From assembly GCF_005048205.1 (NCBI RefSeq), contig NZ_SUMF01000004.1:62001-126000 (forward strand): DNA of 64,000 nucleotides. The letters are read 5' to 3'. The translations under genes and the position numbers were made by a program. Every line of letters begins with the position of its first letter. Positions within the stretch are counted from its first letter, which is position 1. This stretch comes from Chitiniphilus eburneus (GTDB taxonomy: Bacteria; Pseudomonadota; Gammaproteobacteria; Burkholderiales; Chitinibacteraceae). Positions 48,693 to 56,195 of the stretch are shown in pieces. The notes under the pieces were generated by a model that was given only the letters and a program-made list of their open reading frames with translations, made no database searches and was not told the DNA's origin.

Positions 48693-49063
48693 TCGTCACC
48701 TCTTTTGATATGTGGCGCTGGTTCAAAAGGATGATCTGGAAACCACTCTTTCCAGTCCGCTTCGTGAATAAACCGCACCTCGATGGAAGGCAATTGCTCT
48801 TCGAAATACTGTGTCCCACAGGGTCTTTCGTTAAATCGCGCGGCGACCTCAACGAATCGGTCCTTGTAGATCCGCAACAGGTGTTCCGCCGCCTTTTCAT
48901 ATTCGCTGGCCCGATACCAGCCATCGTTCGTGATGCCGTCAGTGACGCAGTACACGATTGCCTGCGCCTTTTGCCGCTGGATCGCAATCAACTTCCCGGC
49001 TTCTTCGTGGCAGAACACGAGCTGGTCATATGTCAGCGAATCAAGAAATTCCTTCGTGCTCAA
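48689..49063 (-). CDS. Hypothetical phage protein
   Basis: The 124-residue product (MSTKEFLDSLTYDQLVFCHE start) is soluble, with RASEYEKAAEHLLRIYKDRF in the middle and IRFIHEADWKEWFPDHP-like sequence near the end. No family recognised. Four-base overlaps (ATGA) on both sides mark it as part of a tightly coupled operon. Confidence 0.65.
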   Translation of the reverse strand: MSTKEFLDSLTYDQLVFCHEEAGKLIAIQRQKAQAIVYCVTDGITNDGWYRASEYEKAAEHLLRIYKDRFVEVAARFNERPCGTQYFEEQLPSIEVRFIHEADWKEWFPDHPFEPAPHIKRGDE

Positions 49064-49425
49064 ATCGTTCCCACCAGGTTCTGCCGCGCCAGCTCGCGCA
49101 GCGTTTCAACGATTGCGTGATTCATGCGCTCGCGGCGCTGCTCGCGCGTCAGATTCTTGCCCTGATCGATCTCTGCATGACACGCGGGGCAGAGTGCCGC
49201 GGTGAGACAGTCATCAACCTTCTGACTCTTGCCCTTCCCTTCATTGCGATGCGCGGCCTGGACCTGGCACACACACCCGCACAACATGCAGTGGTCAATG
49301 GATCGCACTGCATCGAGCCACGCACTTGATCGAACCGGGCGCTGTTTCGCGATGGCAAATTGGCCGATCTCGCCATAGGCGGCACTGGCCGCGATCTGTT
49401 GCGAAGATCGTGGGGCGATCTTCAT
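49060..49425 (-). CDS. HNH-type phage nuclease-like protein (DUF1364-like)
   Basis: The 121-residue protein has a zinc-finger nuclease layout: SIDHCMLCGCVCQVQAAHRN (Cys pair, then His), then DDCLTAALCPACHAEIDQGK (second Cys pair with H). This C-x2-C...AAHRN...C-x2-CH-x-EID arrangement is like DUF1364/HNH proteins of lambdoid nin regions. DNA cutting is expected but unproven. Confidence 0.78.
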   Translation of the reverse strand: MKIAPRSSQQIAASAAYGEIGQFAIAKQRPVRSSAWLDAVRSIDHCMLCGCVCQVQAAHRNEGKGKSQKVDDCLTAALCPACHAEIDQGKNLTREQRRERMNHAIVETLRELARQNLVGTI

Positions 49426-49826
49426 GCCACCTTCCGCGCATCGAAATCCACACCACGCTCCGCGCCAACCGCATAAATCAATTCGATCAGATCGCTGAAC
49501 ATGCGCTTACCCATTTTGCTGGTGCGCTGGCCAACGATAACAAAGCCGGTGCCGTCGAGATTGGGAACCACTTTCGACTTGACTAGGCCGGCTGAGATAA
49601 GGTCCTTCCATTCCAGCTCGGTCAATTTGATGCCATGCCAATCGGTTTGCTTGGATAGGCATTCCAGCAACGGCCACATGAGTGCGTTTTGCTCCAGCGT
49701 GCGCGTCGGCTCTTTCACTTCGACCACGAGCGGGCTATCGGCGCTCGTAGGCAGCCCCGCGATGTATTGCGCCGCGTTGTGGGCAATACGCGGATCGCGG
49801 AGGAAAAATGTCGGGTAGGTGCTCAT
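49422..49826 (-). CDS. NinB recombination-mediator-like protein
   Basis: The 134-residue product has EVKEPTRTLEQNALMWPLLE, WHGIKLTELEWKDLISAGLV and MGKRMFSDLIELIYAVGAER. This is the NinB (Orf) pattern: 'R-T-x-E-Q-N...W-P-x-L' and a C-terminal 'F-x-D-L-I-E-x-I'. NinB binds single-stranded DNA and helps phage recombination. Confidence 0.88.
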   Translation of the reverse strand: MSTYPTFFLRDPRIAHNAAQYIAGLPTSADSPLVVEVKEPTRTLEQNALMWPLLECLSKQTDWHGIKLTELEWKDLISAGLVKSKVVPNLDGTGFVIVGQRTSKMGKRMFSDLIELIYAVGAERGVDFDARKVA

Positions 49827-50131
49827 GGTATGGCCCTGCCGAACGCGGCCGCCACACTCACTATCGCTCTACGATAAGTGGCACATCCAACTGCCTTGCG
49901 ACTTAAACAACGCTCCAGCTTGAGGAAATGACTGAACTCAGGGGAACTATGGAGTTCAAGCTGAGCCATCAGCGCCAGCGCATCTCCATTGTCGCGCAGC
50001 GGATTCCATAATCCAGAATCAGAACCACCATCGCTGATGCCCACCAGGTCAGTCATGGGGCATTCCAAATAGCAGCCGATCCTTCCCGCCGCCTTAGCAG
50101 CCAATTCCAGCAATTCACGATCCGTAGTCAT
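49823..50131 (-). CDS. Hypothetical phage protein
   Basis: The 102-residue product has DRELLELAAKAAGRIGCYLE, GLWNPLRDNGDALALMAQLE and a C-terminal RRAIVSVAAAFGRAIP. The 'WNPLxDxGDALxL' block is common in small phage proteins of unknown function. Coupled by ATGA-type overlaps. Confidence 0.7.
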   Translation of the reverse strand: MTTDRELLELAAKAAGRIGCYLECPMTDLVGISDGGSDSGLWNPLRDNGDALALMAQLELHSSPEFSHFLKLERCLSRKAVGCATYRRAIVSVAAAFGRAIP

Positions 50132-50430
50132 TGCTCCGCCCTCAGTGCAAATCCTGGATAAACGCGACCATTGTCGGCGTGCACCGACGATTCCTCGACA
50201 ACGCCATCTGCCATCAGGTGCTCAATCGCCATCCCAATGTGATGTCGTGATGCGCCGACCTTGCGAGCCAATTCGCGCGTTGTGGATGGCCCCTGCTTCA
50301 ACTGTTTGGCGATGAGGTCGATCAACTCAATGACTCGTTTCTCTCGGGCGATTTCAAATCGATTTGGCGGGCGTTGTGGCATAAACGACCGGCGCATTAT
50401 TTGAGACATGCTGTGCTGTAACTGTGTCAT
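50128..50430 (-). CDS. Winged helix-turn-helix protein
   Basis: The 100-residue product has IELIDLIAKQLKQGPSTTRE then LARKVGASRHHIGMAIEHLM and VVEESSVHADNGRVYPGFAL, a MarR-like wHTH with a beta wing. It probably binds DNA in the phage early operon. Confidence 0.7.
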   Translation of the reverse strand: MTQLQHSMSQIMRRSFMPQRPPNRFEIAREKRVIELIDLIAKQLKQGPSTTRELARKVGASRHHIGMAIEHLMADGVVEESSVHADNGRVYPGFALRAEQ

Positions 50431-50615
50431 GCTTGGCTCCTGTACTGGATGACCAAAGATTTAATGCGCCCAACTCGAAACGGCGCTTCCTTTTCTAACT
50501 GCTCAATCCATTTGCGACGAGCGACCAGATTCTTGTTGCCAGCAATTGCCCAGGCGATGCACTGGTCGCAATCGAGCGTGGTCATAGGGTGGCCGCAGGG
50601 GCGATTGCGCCTCAT
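50427..50615 (-). CDS. Small Cys-containing hypothetical protein
   Basis: The 62-residue product has RPCGHPMTTLDCDQCIAWAI, a C-x-H...C-x2-C pattern that could hold zinc, and a basic C-terminal half. Four-base overlaps with both neighbours support it. Confidence 0.62.
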   Translation of the reverse strand: MRRNRPCGHPMTTLDCDQCIAWAIAGNKNLVARRKWIEQLEKEAPFRVGRIKSLVIQYRSQA

Positions 50616-51964
50616 GCCGGTTCTCCGCCGAAACGCTTGGCTGGCCTAGGCACCTCATACTCAATGTCATCCAGGCTCAGTGCTGAATCAGCAAAGCGGG
50701 CTTGATCGCCCAGGAATGCCAACGGCACCTTCCCGGTTTTGCCGCGTCGATTTTTCAGCACACCAGCTTCGGCCAAACCCTTGTACGGGCTGCTTGGGTG
50801 GTAGTAATCGTCGCGGTAGAGCGCGATCACCTTGTCGGCATCGGCCTCAATTCCGCCAGATTCGCGGATGTCCGAAATCATCGGGCGCTTGTCGCTGCGC
50901 TCTTCCACCTTGCGGGAGAGTTGGGATAGCGCGATCACCGTGCACTTGTTGGCAATGGCCAACTTCTTCAGGTCGCGGCTGATTTCGTCAACCTCAACGC
51001 GGCGATCCTTCTGCCCAGGCGAGCGCATCAGTTGCAGGTAATCGACAATCACCAGCTTGATGCCACCCAGCTTGCGCGCCTGAATGCGTACGGTAGACGC
51101 CAGCGCAGCCACCGTATCCAGGCCGGTTACCACGGCCAGGTTGAGCGACGACAATCGCTCAATGCCGCGGGTGACGTGAATGTACTGGTCCTCTAGCTTC
51201 CCGGTCTGGAGGCTTTCGTAACTCGTTTGCCCTAGGCTGGCGACGTAGCCCTCGCTCAGCTCATCGTGCTCCATCTCCAGTGATGAATGCAGCACGCCAT
51301 GGGACTGTGCGACATGCTCTGCCACGTTCCGGGCGAACGTCGTTTTCCCCATTCCGGGCCGCGCGGCGATGATGATCAATTGCCCGGGCTTCATCCGACC
51401 TGCAATGGCATCAATATCGCGGAAGCCCCAGCGCAGCCCCGACTCTCCTTTCTCGTCACGGTCCAGGATGGCCTTGCCAGCCATCATTGCCATCTCAACC
51501 GCGCTCATCACGTTGGCGCGAGTCGAGTGCTCAGCCACACGCATCACCACATCAACGGACTCGGCGATTTTGCTGTCAGTGTCGCCAGTACCCTCCAGGA
51601 TTTCGTGGATCTGCACGGCAGCGGCACCCAGCTTCCGCTGCTTGGCAAGGTCGCGGATGATCCTGGCATAGGTTGCTACGCTGCCGGTAACGAAGAGAGC
51701 GGTTGCGGCCTCGGAGATTTGCGCCAGCCCGCCAATGCGTTCCAGGTCGCCAGATTCGTCTAGCGCTTCGGCCAGAGAGAAAATTTCAGCCGGCACCCCG
51801 TTGGACAGCAACCGGCACAATCCGGCCCACATCAGTTGTCCGGCCTGCGTAGCAAAATCTTCGACCGACAGTTGGTCGGCTACGCGGTCAAATGCGCTGT
51901 TGTCGGCCAGCACGGCGCCGATGAGCGCCAGTTCAGTCGCGGAGTCGTAGCGAGCGGCAGTCAT
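50612..51964 (-). CDS. Replicative DNA helicase, DnaB family
   Basis: The 450-residue protein has the DnaB N-terminal helical domain (SATELALIGAVLADNSAFDR) and a RecA-like motor. Walker A is IIAARPGMGKTTFARNVAEH, followed by SLEMEHDELSEG, then the Walker B-like LVIVDYLQLMRS and VIALSQLSRKVEERSDKRP. It would unwind the phage origin after loading by the O-like protein encoded just upstream. It overlaps that gene by four bases. Confidence 0.94.
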   Translation of the reverse strand: MTAARYDSATELALIGAVLADNSAFDRVADQLSVEDFATQAGQLMWAGLCRLLSNGVPAEIFSLAEALDESGDLERIGGLAQISEAATALFVTGSVATYARIIRDLAKQRKLGAAAVQIHEILEGTGDTDSKIAESVDVVMRVAEHSTRANVMSAVEMAMMAGKAILDRDEKGESGLRWGFRDIDAIAGRMKPGQLIIIAARPGMGKTTFARNVAEHVAQSHGVLHSSLEMEHDELSEGYVASLGQTSYESLQTGKLEDQYIHVTRGIERLSSLNLAVVTGLDTVAALASTVRIQARKLGGIKLVIVDYLQLMRSPGQKDRRVEVDEISRDLKKLAIANKCTVIALSQLSRKVEERSDKRPMISDIRESGGIEADADKVIALYRDDYYHPSSPYKGLAEAGVLKNRRGKTGKVPLAFLGDQARFADSALSLDDIEYEVPRPAKRFGGEPA

Positions 51965-52806
51965 TGCGCAGCCCTCGCTCGTGCGGCTTCACGGGCCTGC
52001 TGAGCCTCCAGGCCGACAGTGGTGAGGTGGTGCAGACCATCTTCCTTTGCGACGTACCAGAGCTTGAACCAATTTTCGCGGATCGCATTGCGAATCACCG
52101 CTCGCCAGTCGATGTAGGTCTTGGCGCTGTCCAAGTAGCGGCACTTGAATGCATGGCAGGCAACTCCAATCCACTCTGCCGGGATGCCAGCGTCCTCCAC
52201 TTGCTGGACGATGGTGTCGTCCTCCGCCAGCAGTGGCTCATGGTTTGCACGGCAGGCTTCCAGGAACTGCGCGAAGGTGGTCTTGCAGCCCTTGGCCCTG
52301 GGTTTGCGTTTCGGCTTTTCGCTTGGGGGGACTACAGGGGGATCTTCTTGTCTTTTGGAGTTGTCTTTTGTGGGGGGCAATTCACCCTGTTTATTCGGGG
52401 TGATTCGCCCTGTTTGGGGTGGTAAACGGGGTGATTCGCCCTGTTTGAAATTCCACGATTCAGGCATGAGATTCGGGGTCATCTCCGTACCAATGGATTT
52501 GCGGTTTCCGCGCTCGATCAGTTGCATCTCGACCAGTTGTGCGAGCGTCTTGCGCACGTCCGATTCATCGACGCCTGTCATGACAGCCAACTGGCTGGTA
52601 GCGATGAAGTCATACGTTTTGCCGTAGCCCAGCGTCTTGCGAAGGATCGCGCGATAAACGCGTTCCTGACGATGTGTTAGCGGGGAACGTAGCAGTGCAT
52701 CTTCAACCACGTTGGGGATCGCGATGAAACCGTCCTGTTGCTGCATCTGCCGATGCTCACGTTGTTCCGGCCTGCGGAACGGGATGACATTCCGTGCGGC
52801 GTTCAT
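51961..52806 (-). CDS. Replication initiator, lambda O-like
   Basis: The 281-residue protein has the phage O N-terminal winged helix (FIAIPNVVEDALLRSPLTHR, RILRKTLGYGKTYDFIATSQ-like, ESDVRKTLAQLVEMQLIERG). A Pro/Lys linker follows, encoded by DNA that holds three direct repeats (52374-52446), then a C-terminal helicase-loading-type domain. As in lambda, the initiator probably binds an origin within its own gene and recruits DnaB. Confidence 0.87.
   Translation of the reverse strand: MNAARNVIPFRRPEQREHRQMQQQDGFIAIPNVVEDALLRSPLTHRQERVYRAILRKTLGYGKTYDFIATSQLAVMTGVDESDVRKTLAQLVEMQLIERGNRKSIGTEMTPNLMPESWNFKQGESPRLPPQTGRITPNKQGELPPTKDNSKRQEDPPVVPPSEKPKRKPRAKGCKTTFAQFLEACRANHEPLLAEDDTIVQQVEDAGIPAEWIGVACHAFKCRYLDSAKTYIDWRAVIRNAIRENWFKLWYVAKEDGLHHLTTVGLEAQQAREAARARAAQ
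52374..52446. repeat. Three iterons inside the initiator gene, candidate phage origin
   Basis: ggggtgattcgccctgttt occurs exactly at 52397-52415 and 52428-52446. A variant ggggcaattcaccctgttt lies at 52374-52392 with three changes. An A/T-richer, pyrimidine/purine-biased stretch (52340-52372) adjoins them. The layout copies lambda ori within gene O. Confidence 0.72.
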
Positions 52807-52997
52807 GCGCTCACCTCAACGTGGCTGGACTGGAGTGCATCCAGCTCATGCAGACAGCGCGCGCGGGTCACGCGGATGTGCTCCACCTCCTCCATCTCGC
52901 CGGCCATGAGGTAGTCCTGAATCAGCCCATCGCAGGTGCGGATACCATCGCGCAGAGTCTGGATGTGCTGCTCAAACGTATCGATATGAAGATGCAT
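52803..52997 (-). CDS. Small helical hypothetical protein
   Basis: The 64-residue product (MHLHIDTFEQHIQTLRDGIR, then HIRVTRARCLHELDALQSSH) is likely a two-helix hairpin. It overlaps the initiator start by four bases. Not recognised. Confidence 0.62.
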   Translation of the reverse strand: MHLHIDTFEQHIQTLRDGIRTCDGLIQDYLMAGEMEEVEHIRVTRARCLHELDALQSSHVEVSA

Positions 52998-53000
52998 CGT

Positions 53001-53273
53001 TCAGCTCCGCACGGCGCCACGACGGCGGAGTTCGAGATAGCGGTATGCCATCTCCTCCAGCGCATCCATCTCAGAGGGCGTGATGGTCATGTCCTTGGCA
53101 TCCACGAACTTCAGGCCCAGCGAATCCAACAGCGCCCCAAGGTCGGCCAGTTGCACGCCGATCCCACCGCCGAACAGCTTGCTCACCGTAGAAGCGTCCT
53201 TGCCCATTCCCGCGGCAATTTCGGCGTCCTTCTTGCCGGAGCGCCGGCGCAGTAGTTCCTGTTCAAGGCTCAT
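53001..53273 (-). CDS. CII-like transcriptional regulator
   Basis: The 90-residue protein has a helix-turn-helix in KKDAEIAAGMGKDASTVSKL, followed by ADLGALLDSLGLKFVD and a C-terminal acidic helix, like phage CII activators. It is the second gene after the leftward immunity promoter, the position of cII in lambdoid phages. It would favour lysogeny by activating repressor or integrase promoters (family knowledge). Confidence 0.75.
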   Translation of the reverse strand: MSLEQELLRRRSGKKDAEIAAGMGKDASTVSKLFGGGIGVQLADLGALLDSLGLKFVDAKDMTITPSEMDALEEMAYRYLELRRRGAVRS

Positions 53274-53324
53274 AATTTGGATTCACTCGCAGTCAGAAAG
53301 GCGCAATCACGTGCAGCCGGAGTT

Positions 53325-53340
53325 GCGTGCCTATGCACGC
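53325..53340. promoter_or_regulatory. Inverted repeat between cII-like and cro-like genes
   Basis: gcgtgc-ctat-gcacgc is a perfect 6-bp inverted repeat at 53325-53340, in the 100-bp gap after the Cro-like gene. It could be a nut-like or terminator-like element, or an operator; there is no T-run. Confidence 0.4.
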
Positions 53341-53373
53341 TGTTGCTGGGAAACTGGGCTCGTCGGATGTGCA

Positions 53374-53550
53374 TCAGGCAACTCGCTTTCGCTTTGAGCG
53401 CTTACACAACACGTCTTGCAGCTGGTAGGCGCGGAGCAAAGGCACAGACCCGTCCATCGGCCACTGGGCCACAGCGGCTCGACTGATCCCGAGAACACGG
53501 GCGATCTCGGCTTTAGAGCCGAATGCCCGCAAAGCATCTTTTACTTTCAT
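53374..53550 (-). CDS. Cro-like regulator
   Basis: ATG 53548-53550 gives 58 residues: MKVKDALRAFGSKAEIARVL, then GISRAAVAQWPMDGSVPLLR and a basic tail KRSKRKRVA. The compact HTH (SKAEIARVLGISRAAVAQW) and the divergent position next to the repressor identify it as the Cro equivalent. It would repress the repressor promoter during lytic growth. Confidence 0.85.
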   Translation of the reverse strand: MKVKDALRAFGSKAEIARVLGISRAAVAQWPMDGSVPLLRAYQLQDVLCKRSKRKRVA

Positions 53551-53559
53551 ATGCCAATG

Positions 53560-53622
53560 ATAAGCATACTTTACGAGAAAATGCAAAGTGCAGATAACAT
53601 CTCGGTTGGTAAGCTCGCTTAC
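53560..53622. promoter_or_regulatory. Immunity operator/promoter region (OR-like)
   Basis: Two related inverted repeats, ataag-cata-cttta (53560-53573) and gtaag-ctcg-cttac (53609-53622), sit between the divergent cro-like and repressor genes. Rightward: TTTACG (53570-53575), 17-base gap, GATAAC (53593-53598), giving a repressor mRNA with a very short leader. Leftward: TTGCAT, 18-base gap, TATCAT, overlapping the first operator. Binding to the sites would switch the two promoters. Confidence 0.7.
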
Positions 53623-53623
53623 T

Positions 53624-54298
53624 ATGAACACACTAAAAGAACGCCTACAGCTGGCCCTGGCTGCTGCTGGCCCCAACAAATCCATGGCAGGTTTATCCCG
53701 TCATGCCGGAGTGTCGCGAACCGCTGTTAGCCTTTGGTTCAGCGGAGCGACACAAAAGTTGGATGGGGAAAATCTTCTGCGGGCGGCGGAATATTTGGGC
53801 GTATCACCGCAGTGGCTAGCTACAGGTAAGGGACGCGTCCAATTTGATGAGAACCAAGACCATTCTCAAGGGAAAAACGCAGGCGAAGCCAAGTACGTAG
53901 CCGTCCCGATCTATTCCACTCACGGGGCGTGCGGCTTCGGCTACATGAACGACAGTGTTGAGATTGAAGGTCAGTTCTCCATGCCGCGTACCTTGTTGGA
54001 CCGGCTTGGCGTTACAGCACAGAATGCAGCGCTCATCCATGCGAAAGGTGACAGCATGAGCCCTTATATTTGCGATGGTGACTTGGTGCTACTCAATCGA
54101 GCGGAGACTCGCATTCAGAACGGTTTGATATACGCGTTCCTGGATGAGGATGAGGTTATGATCAAGCGCGTACAAAAAGGGTTCGGCTCTATCACATTGA
54201 CCAGCGACAACCCGAACAAGGCAATCCATCCTGATCGATCAGTCCCTGGCAATGCAGAACTGCTTGTTCTTGGGAAGGTAGTATGGCGCGGAGGTTAA
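53624..54298 (+). CDS. Phage repressor, CI-type with S24 (LexA-like) peptidase domain
   Basis: ATG 53624 gives 224 residues. The HTH spans about residues 20-45 (SMAGLSRHAGVSRTAVSLWF). The C-terminal S24 domain has a probable cleavage site at C103-G104 (STHGACGFG), Ser144 (GDSMSPYICDGD) and Lys181 (EVMIKRVQKG). RecA-stimulated self-cleavage after DNA damage would induce the prophage. Cys-Gly rather than Ala-Gly is seen also in UmuD. It is followed by a terminator. Confidence 0.92.
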   Translation: MNTLKERLQLALAAAGPNKSMAGLSRHAGVSRTAVSLWFSGATQKLDGENLLRAAEYLGVSPQWLATGKGRVQFDENQDHSQGKNAGEAKYVAVPIYSTHGACGFGYMNDSVEIEGQFSMPRTLLDRLGVTAQNAALIHAKGDSMSPYICDGDLVLLNRAETRIQNGLIYAFLDEDEVMIKRVQKGFGSITLTSDNPNKAIHPDRSVPGNAELLVLGKVVWRGG

Positions 54299-54347
54299 CC
54301 GTCGCCATTCACGTGATAGTCACCTAGCCAAGTAACCCCTTCTGCCG

Positions 54348-54369
54348 GTCCCGCTCAGCGGGACTTTTT
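54348..54369 (+). terminator. Terminator after the repressor gene
   Basis: gtcccgc (54348-54354), loop tca, gcgggac (54358-54364), then TTTTT. This separates the repressor transcript from the gene-free region that follows. Confidence 0.9.
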
Positions 54370-54421
54370 CTTGCCCGACAGACAGCCTGGACTCTACCGC
54401 TCGTCGAAATTGTTAAGTTCA

Positions 54422-54434
54422 ATTGACTGTCAAT
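54422..54434. promoter_or_regulatory. 13-bp palindrome ATTGACTGTCAAT near the start of the gene-free region
   Basis: attgac-t-gtcaat is a perfect palindrome. A consensus -35 hexamer TTGACA follows at 54447-54452, though its -10 is weak. This could be the operator/promoter zone of the RNA candidate. Confidence 0.45.
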
Positions 54435-54439
54435 CGCAA

Positions 54440-55291
54440 AGCACGCTTGACAATGGCACCATCGCAAAGCAGACTTTACTCAACCAAGCGCAACACACAG
54501 CGCCCCGATCTTTCACAACCCAGCCAGCACCCCCCTCCCCGCCTCGGCGTGGAATACATCGGTAGAGGGAACGCGCCACGACTACCACCTGGCGCCAATG
54601 ACGGCACCGCCACTCGCAATGCACGGGCCGATGGTAGAGCAACGCACACCACACGACGGATGCGCGTACCGGAGCTGGGCCAACGACAGGCAGGCGACGG
54701 TGCGATGGCAAGGGCCGCGAGCGCAGAGGACGGAAGGTGGTGTGCGGAATCCGGTTCGAAAGAGCCGGAGTACCTGAGCGGATTCGCAAGAGTACGTTGA
54801 GGTATCCCTAACGCCTAATCGCAGGGCATGCAACGCGGCCGAAGGACCGCTCGCGAGGGAGTTAAACCGCCAGCCCGGGCGTTGCGGTAGGGCACCAACA
54901 CAAAAGCGGCGGCGTGGCGAATGCATCCACGAGGCAGCCTGTATAGCGAGGTAGCGCGGCCCAAGGCGCGAGAAACGGAGTACAGGGGGCAGTGGCGCAG
55001 TTGAAATCCCCTGGGCAACGCAAAGCCGGCAGTGCGACCGGCCCGCTTCTGTGTTGGTGAATGCGCAGGCTGATGCGCAAAGAGGATACGCGCTGGCAAC
55101 GTTTTAGCCGGATGAAATAGGGCCGGTGTGCACCAGCAAGCCGCGGGTCACAGCGCCGGCCACCAACACGCTTGGGAAGGGCCATGGCGACACGATGGCG
55201 GCGCATATACCCTACGCGCCCGACTGGCTGGCGTAACCAGCTACAACCCGAACACCACCACACGCGCTAGCAGCAATGCCAGCGCGTTTTT
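54440..55291 (+). ncRNA. Candidate large structured non-coding RNA (~0.85 kb)
   Basis: Between the repressor terminator and the next gene there are about 0.9 kb without a convincing gene, in an otherwise gene-dense prophage. The stretch is rich in pairing. ccggttc-GAAA-gagccgg near 54751-54768 is a 7-bp stem with a GNRA loop, and gcggcc-gaa-gg-a-ccgc lies at 54835-54850. cagggg/cccctg pairs 54983-54988 with 55008-55013, and gccgg/ccggc pairs 55025-55029 with 55038-55042. A long-range gtgttggtg/caccaacac (55051-55059 with 55161-55169) encloses three inner hairpins. It ends in a strong terminator. RNA nature, exact 5' end and function are inferred. Confidence 0.5.
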
Positions 55292-55296
55292 ATTTG
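55262..55296 (+). terminator. Terminator at the end of the gene-free region
   Basis: acgcgct (about 55262-55268) pairs with agcgcgt (about 55281-55287) and is followed by TTTTATTT. It stops rightward transcripts just before the ribosome site (tggagc) of the 55316 gene. Confidence 0.83.
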
Positions 55297-55315
55297 CCCA
55301 CGCATGGAGCACGCA

Positions 55316-56041
55316 ATGGCTACGCGCAAGAAGAAAGAAGCTGTGAAGGAAGTACAGGAAGAGGTGGTCACGTCCTACAAGGGCTTCGACAGCAACTGGA
55401 AATGCCGCGGCTACCAGTTCGCGGTTGGCGGCAAGTTCGAGCATGAAGGCGACGTAAAAGCCTGCGAATCTGGCTTCCACGCCTGCGAATATCCGTTGGA
55501 TGTGTTCGGCTATTACCCGCCCGCGCAAAGCCGGTTCGCCGTCGTGCAGCAGTCGGGCGAATTGAGCCGGCACAGCGATGACTCGAAGGTCGCCAGCAAG
55601 AAGCTGGAAGTCAAAGCAGAAATCTCGATCGCGGGTCTGGTGAAGGCGGCGATTGAATACACGACCTCCAGGTGTGAACCGATCAACCAGGATTCGCCAG
55701 CGTCGGCCACAGGCTACCAGGGCGCAGCGTCGGCCACAGGCTACCAGGGCGCAGCGTCGGCCACAGGCGGCCGGGGCGCAGCGTCGGCCACAGGCGACTA
55801 CGGCGCAGCGTCGGCCACAGGCTACCAGGGCGCAGCGTCGGCCACAGGCGCTCATAGCGTTGCTATCGCGACCGGTTCGGAAGGGCGCGCCTTGGCTGGA
55901 GAGAACGGCGCAATCGTGCTGGTTTACCGCAACGACGACGACGAAATCGTCCACATCCGCGCGAGCAAAGTTGGCGAGAACGGCATCAAGCCTGGCGTGT
56001 TTTACACGCTCAACGCTGAAGGTGAATTCATCGAAGCGTGA
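55316..56041 (+). CDS. DUF7666-like protein with 9-residue ASATG repeats
   Basis: ATG 55316 (after tggagca) gives 241 residues. The N-domain has SYKGFDSNWKCRGYQFAVGG and ACESGFHACEYPLDVFGYYP, which I recall as DUF7666. Then six perfect or near-perfect copies of a 27-bp unit encode ASATGYQGA-type repeats, followed by a short globular end (AIVLVYRNDDDEIVHIRASK). The repeats resemble left-handed beta-roll motifs of YadA-type heads. Role unknown; it may be a lysogenic accessory protein. Confidence 0.78.
   Translation: MATRKKKEAVKEVQEEVVTSYKGFDSNWKCRGYQFAVGGKFEHEGDVKACESGFHACEYPLDVFGYYPPAQSRFAVVQQSGELSRHSDDSKVASKKLEVKAEISIAGLVKAAIEYTTSRCEPINQDSPASATGYQGAASATGYQGAASATGGRGAASATGDYGAASATGYQGAASATGAHSVAIATGSEGRALAGENGAIVLVYRNDDDEIVHIRASKVGENGIKPGVFYTLNAEGEFIEA
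55697..55858 (+). repeat. Six tandem 27-bp coding repeats
   Basis: The unit gcgtcggccacaggctacca plus gggcgca recurs without frame change. Variation is confined to the codons for the YQ, GR, DY, YQ and AH positions, suggesting recent expansion or exchange of units. Confidence 0.88.
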
Positions 56042-56156
56042 CCCGACCGCTGGTCTCCAGCGGCAGCTATGTGCCCCGCAACTCATACCCTTTGACGCGA
56101 AACATGAGGGGCGCATAGCTACCGGTGGGCGACCACCGCTTCATCTCCTCCTCCTA

Positions 56157-56175
56157 GCCCCGGCATGTCCGGGGC
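56157..56175 (+). terminator. Hairpin terminator directly before the 56196 gene
   Basis: gccccgg (56157-56163), loop catgt, ccggggc (56169-56175), then atcttttttggag, where ggag is the ribosome site of the next gene. Confidence 0.87.
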
Positions 56176-56195
56176 ATCTTTTTTGGAGACTGATC

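Noticed and set aside
54423-54800. A 125-codon plus-strand frame in the gene-free prophage region
   Set aside because: No ribosome site, low-complexity Arg/Pro/Ala-rich product and no start coupling to neighbours; strong pairing suggests RNA instead.
54370-55315. Group II intron or retron
   Set aside because: No reverse transcriptase is present nearby and I could not identify a domain V or an msr/msd fold.
55697-55858. CRISPR array for the 27-bp units
   Set aside because: The repeats are contiguous, in frame and within a clear protein gene.
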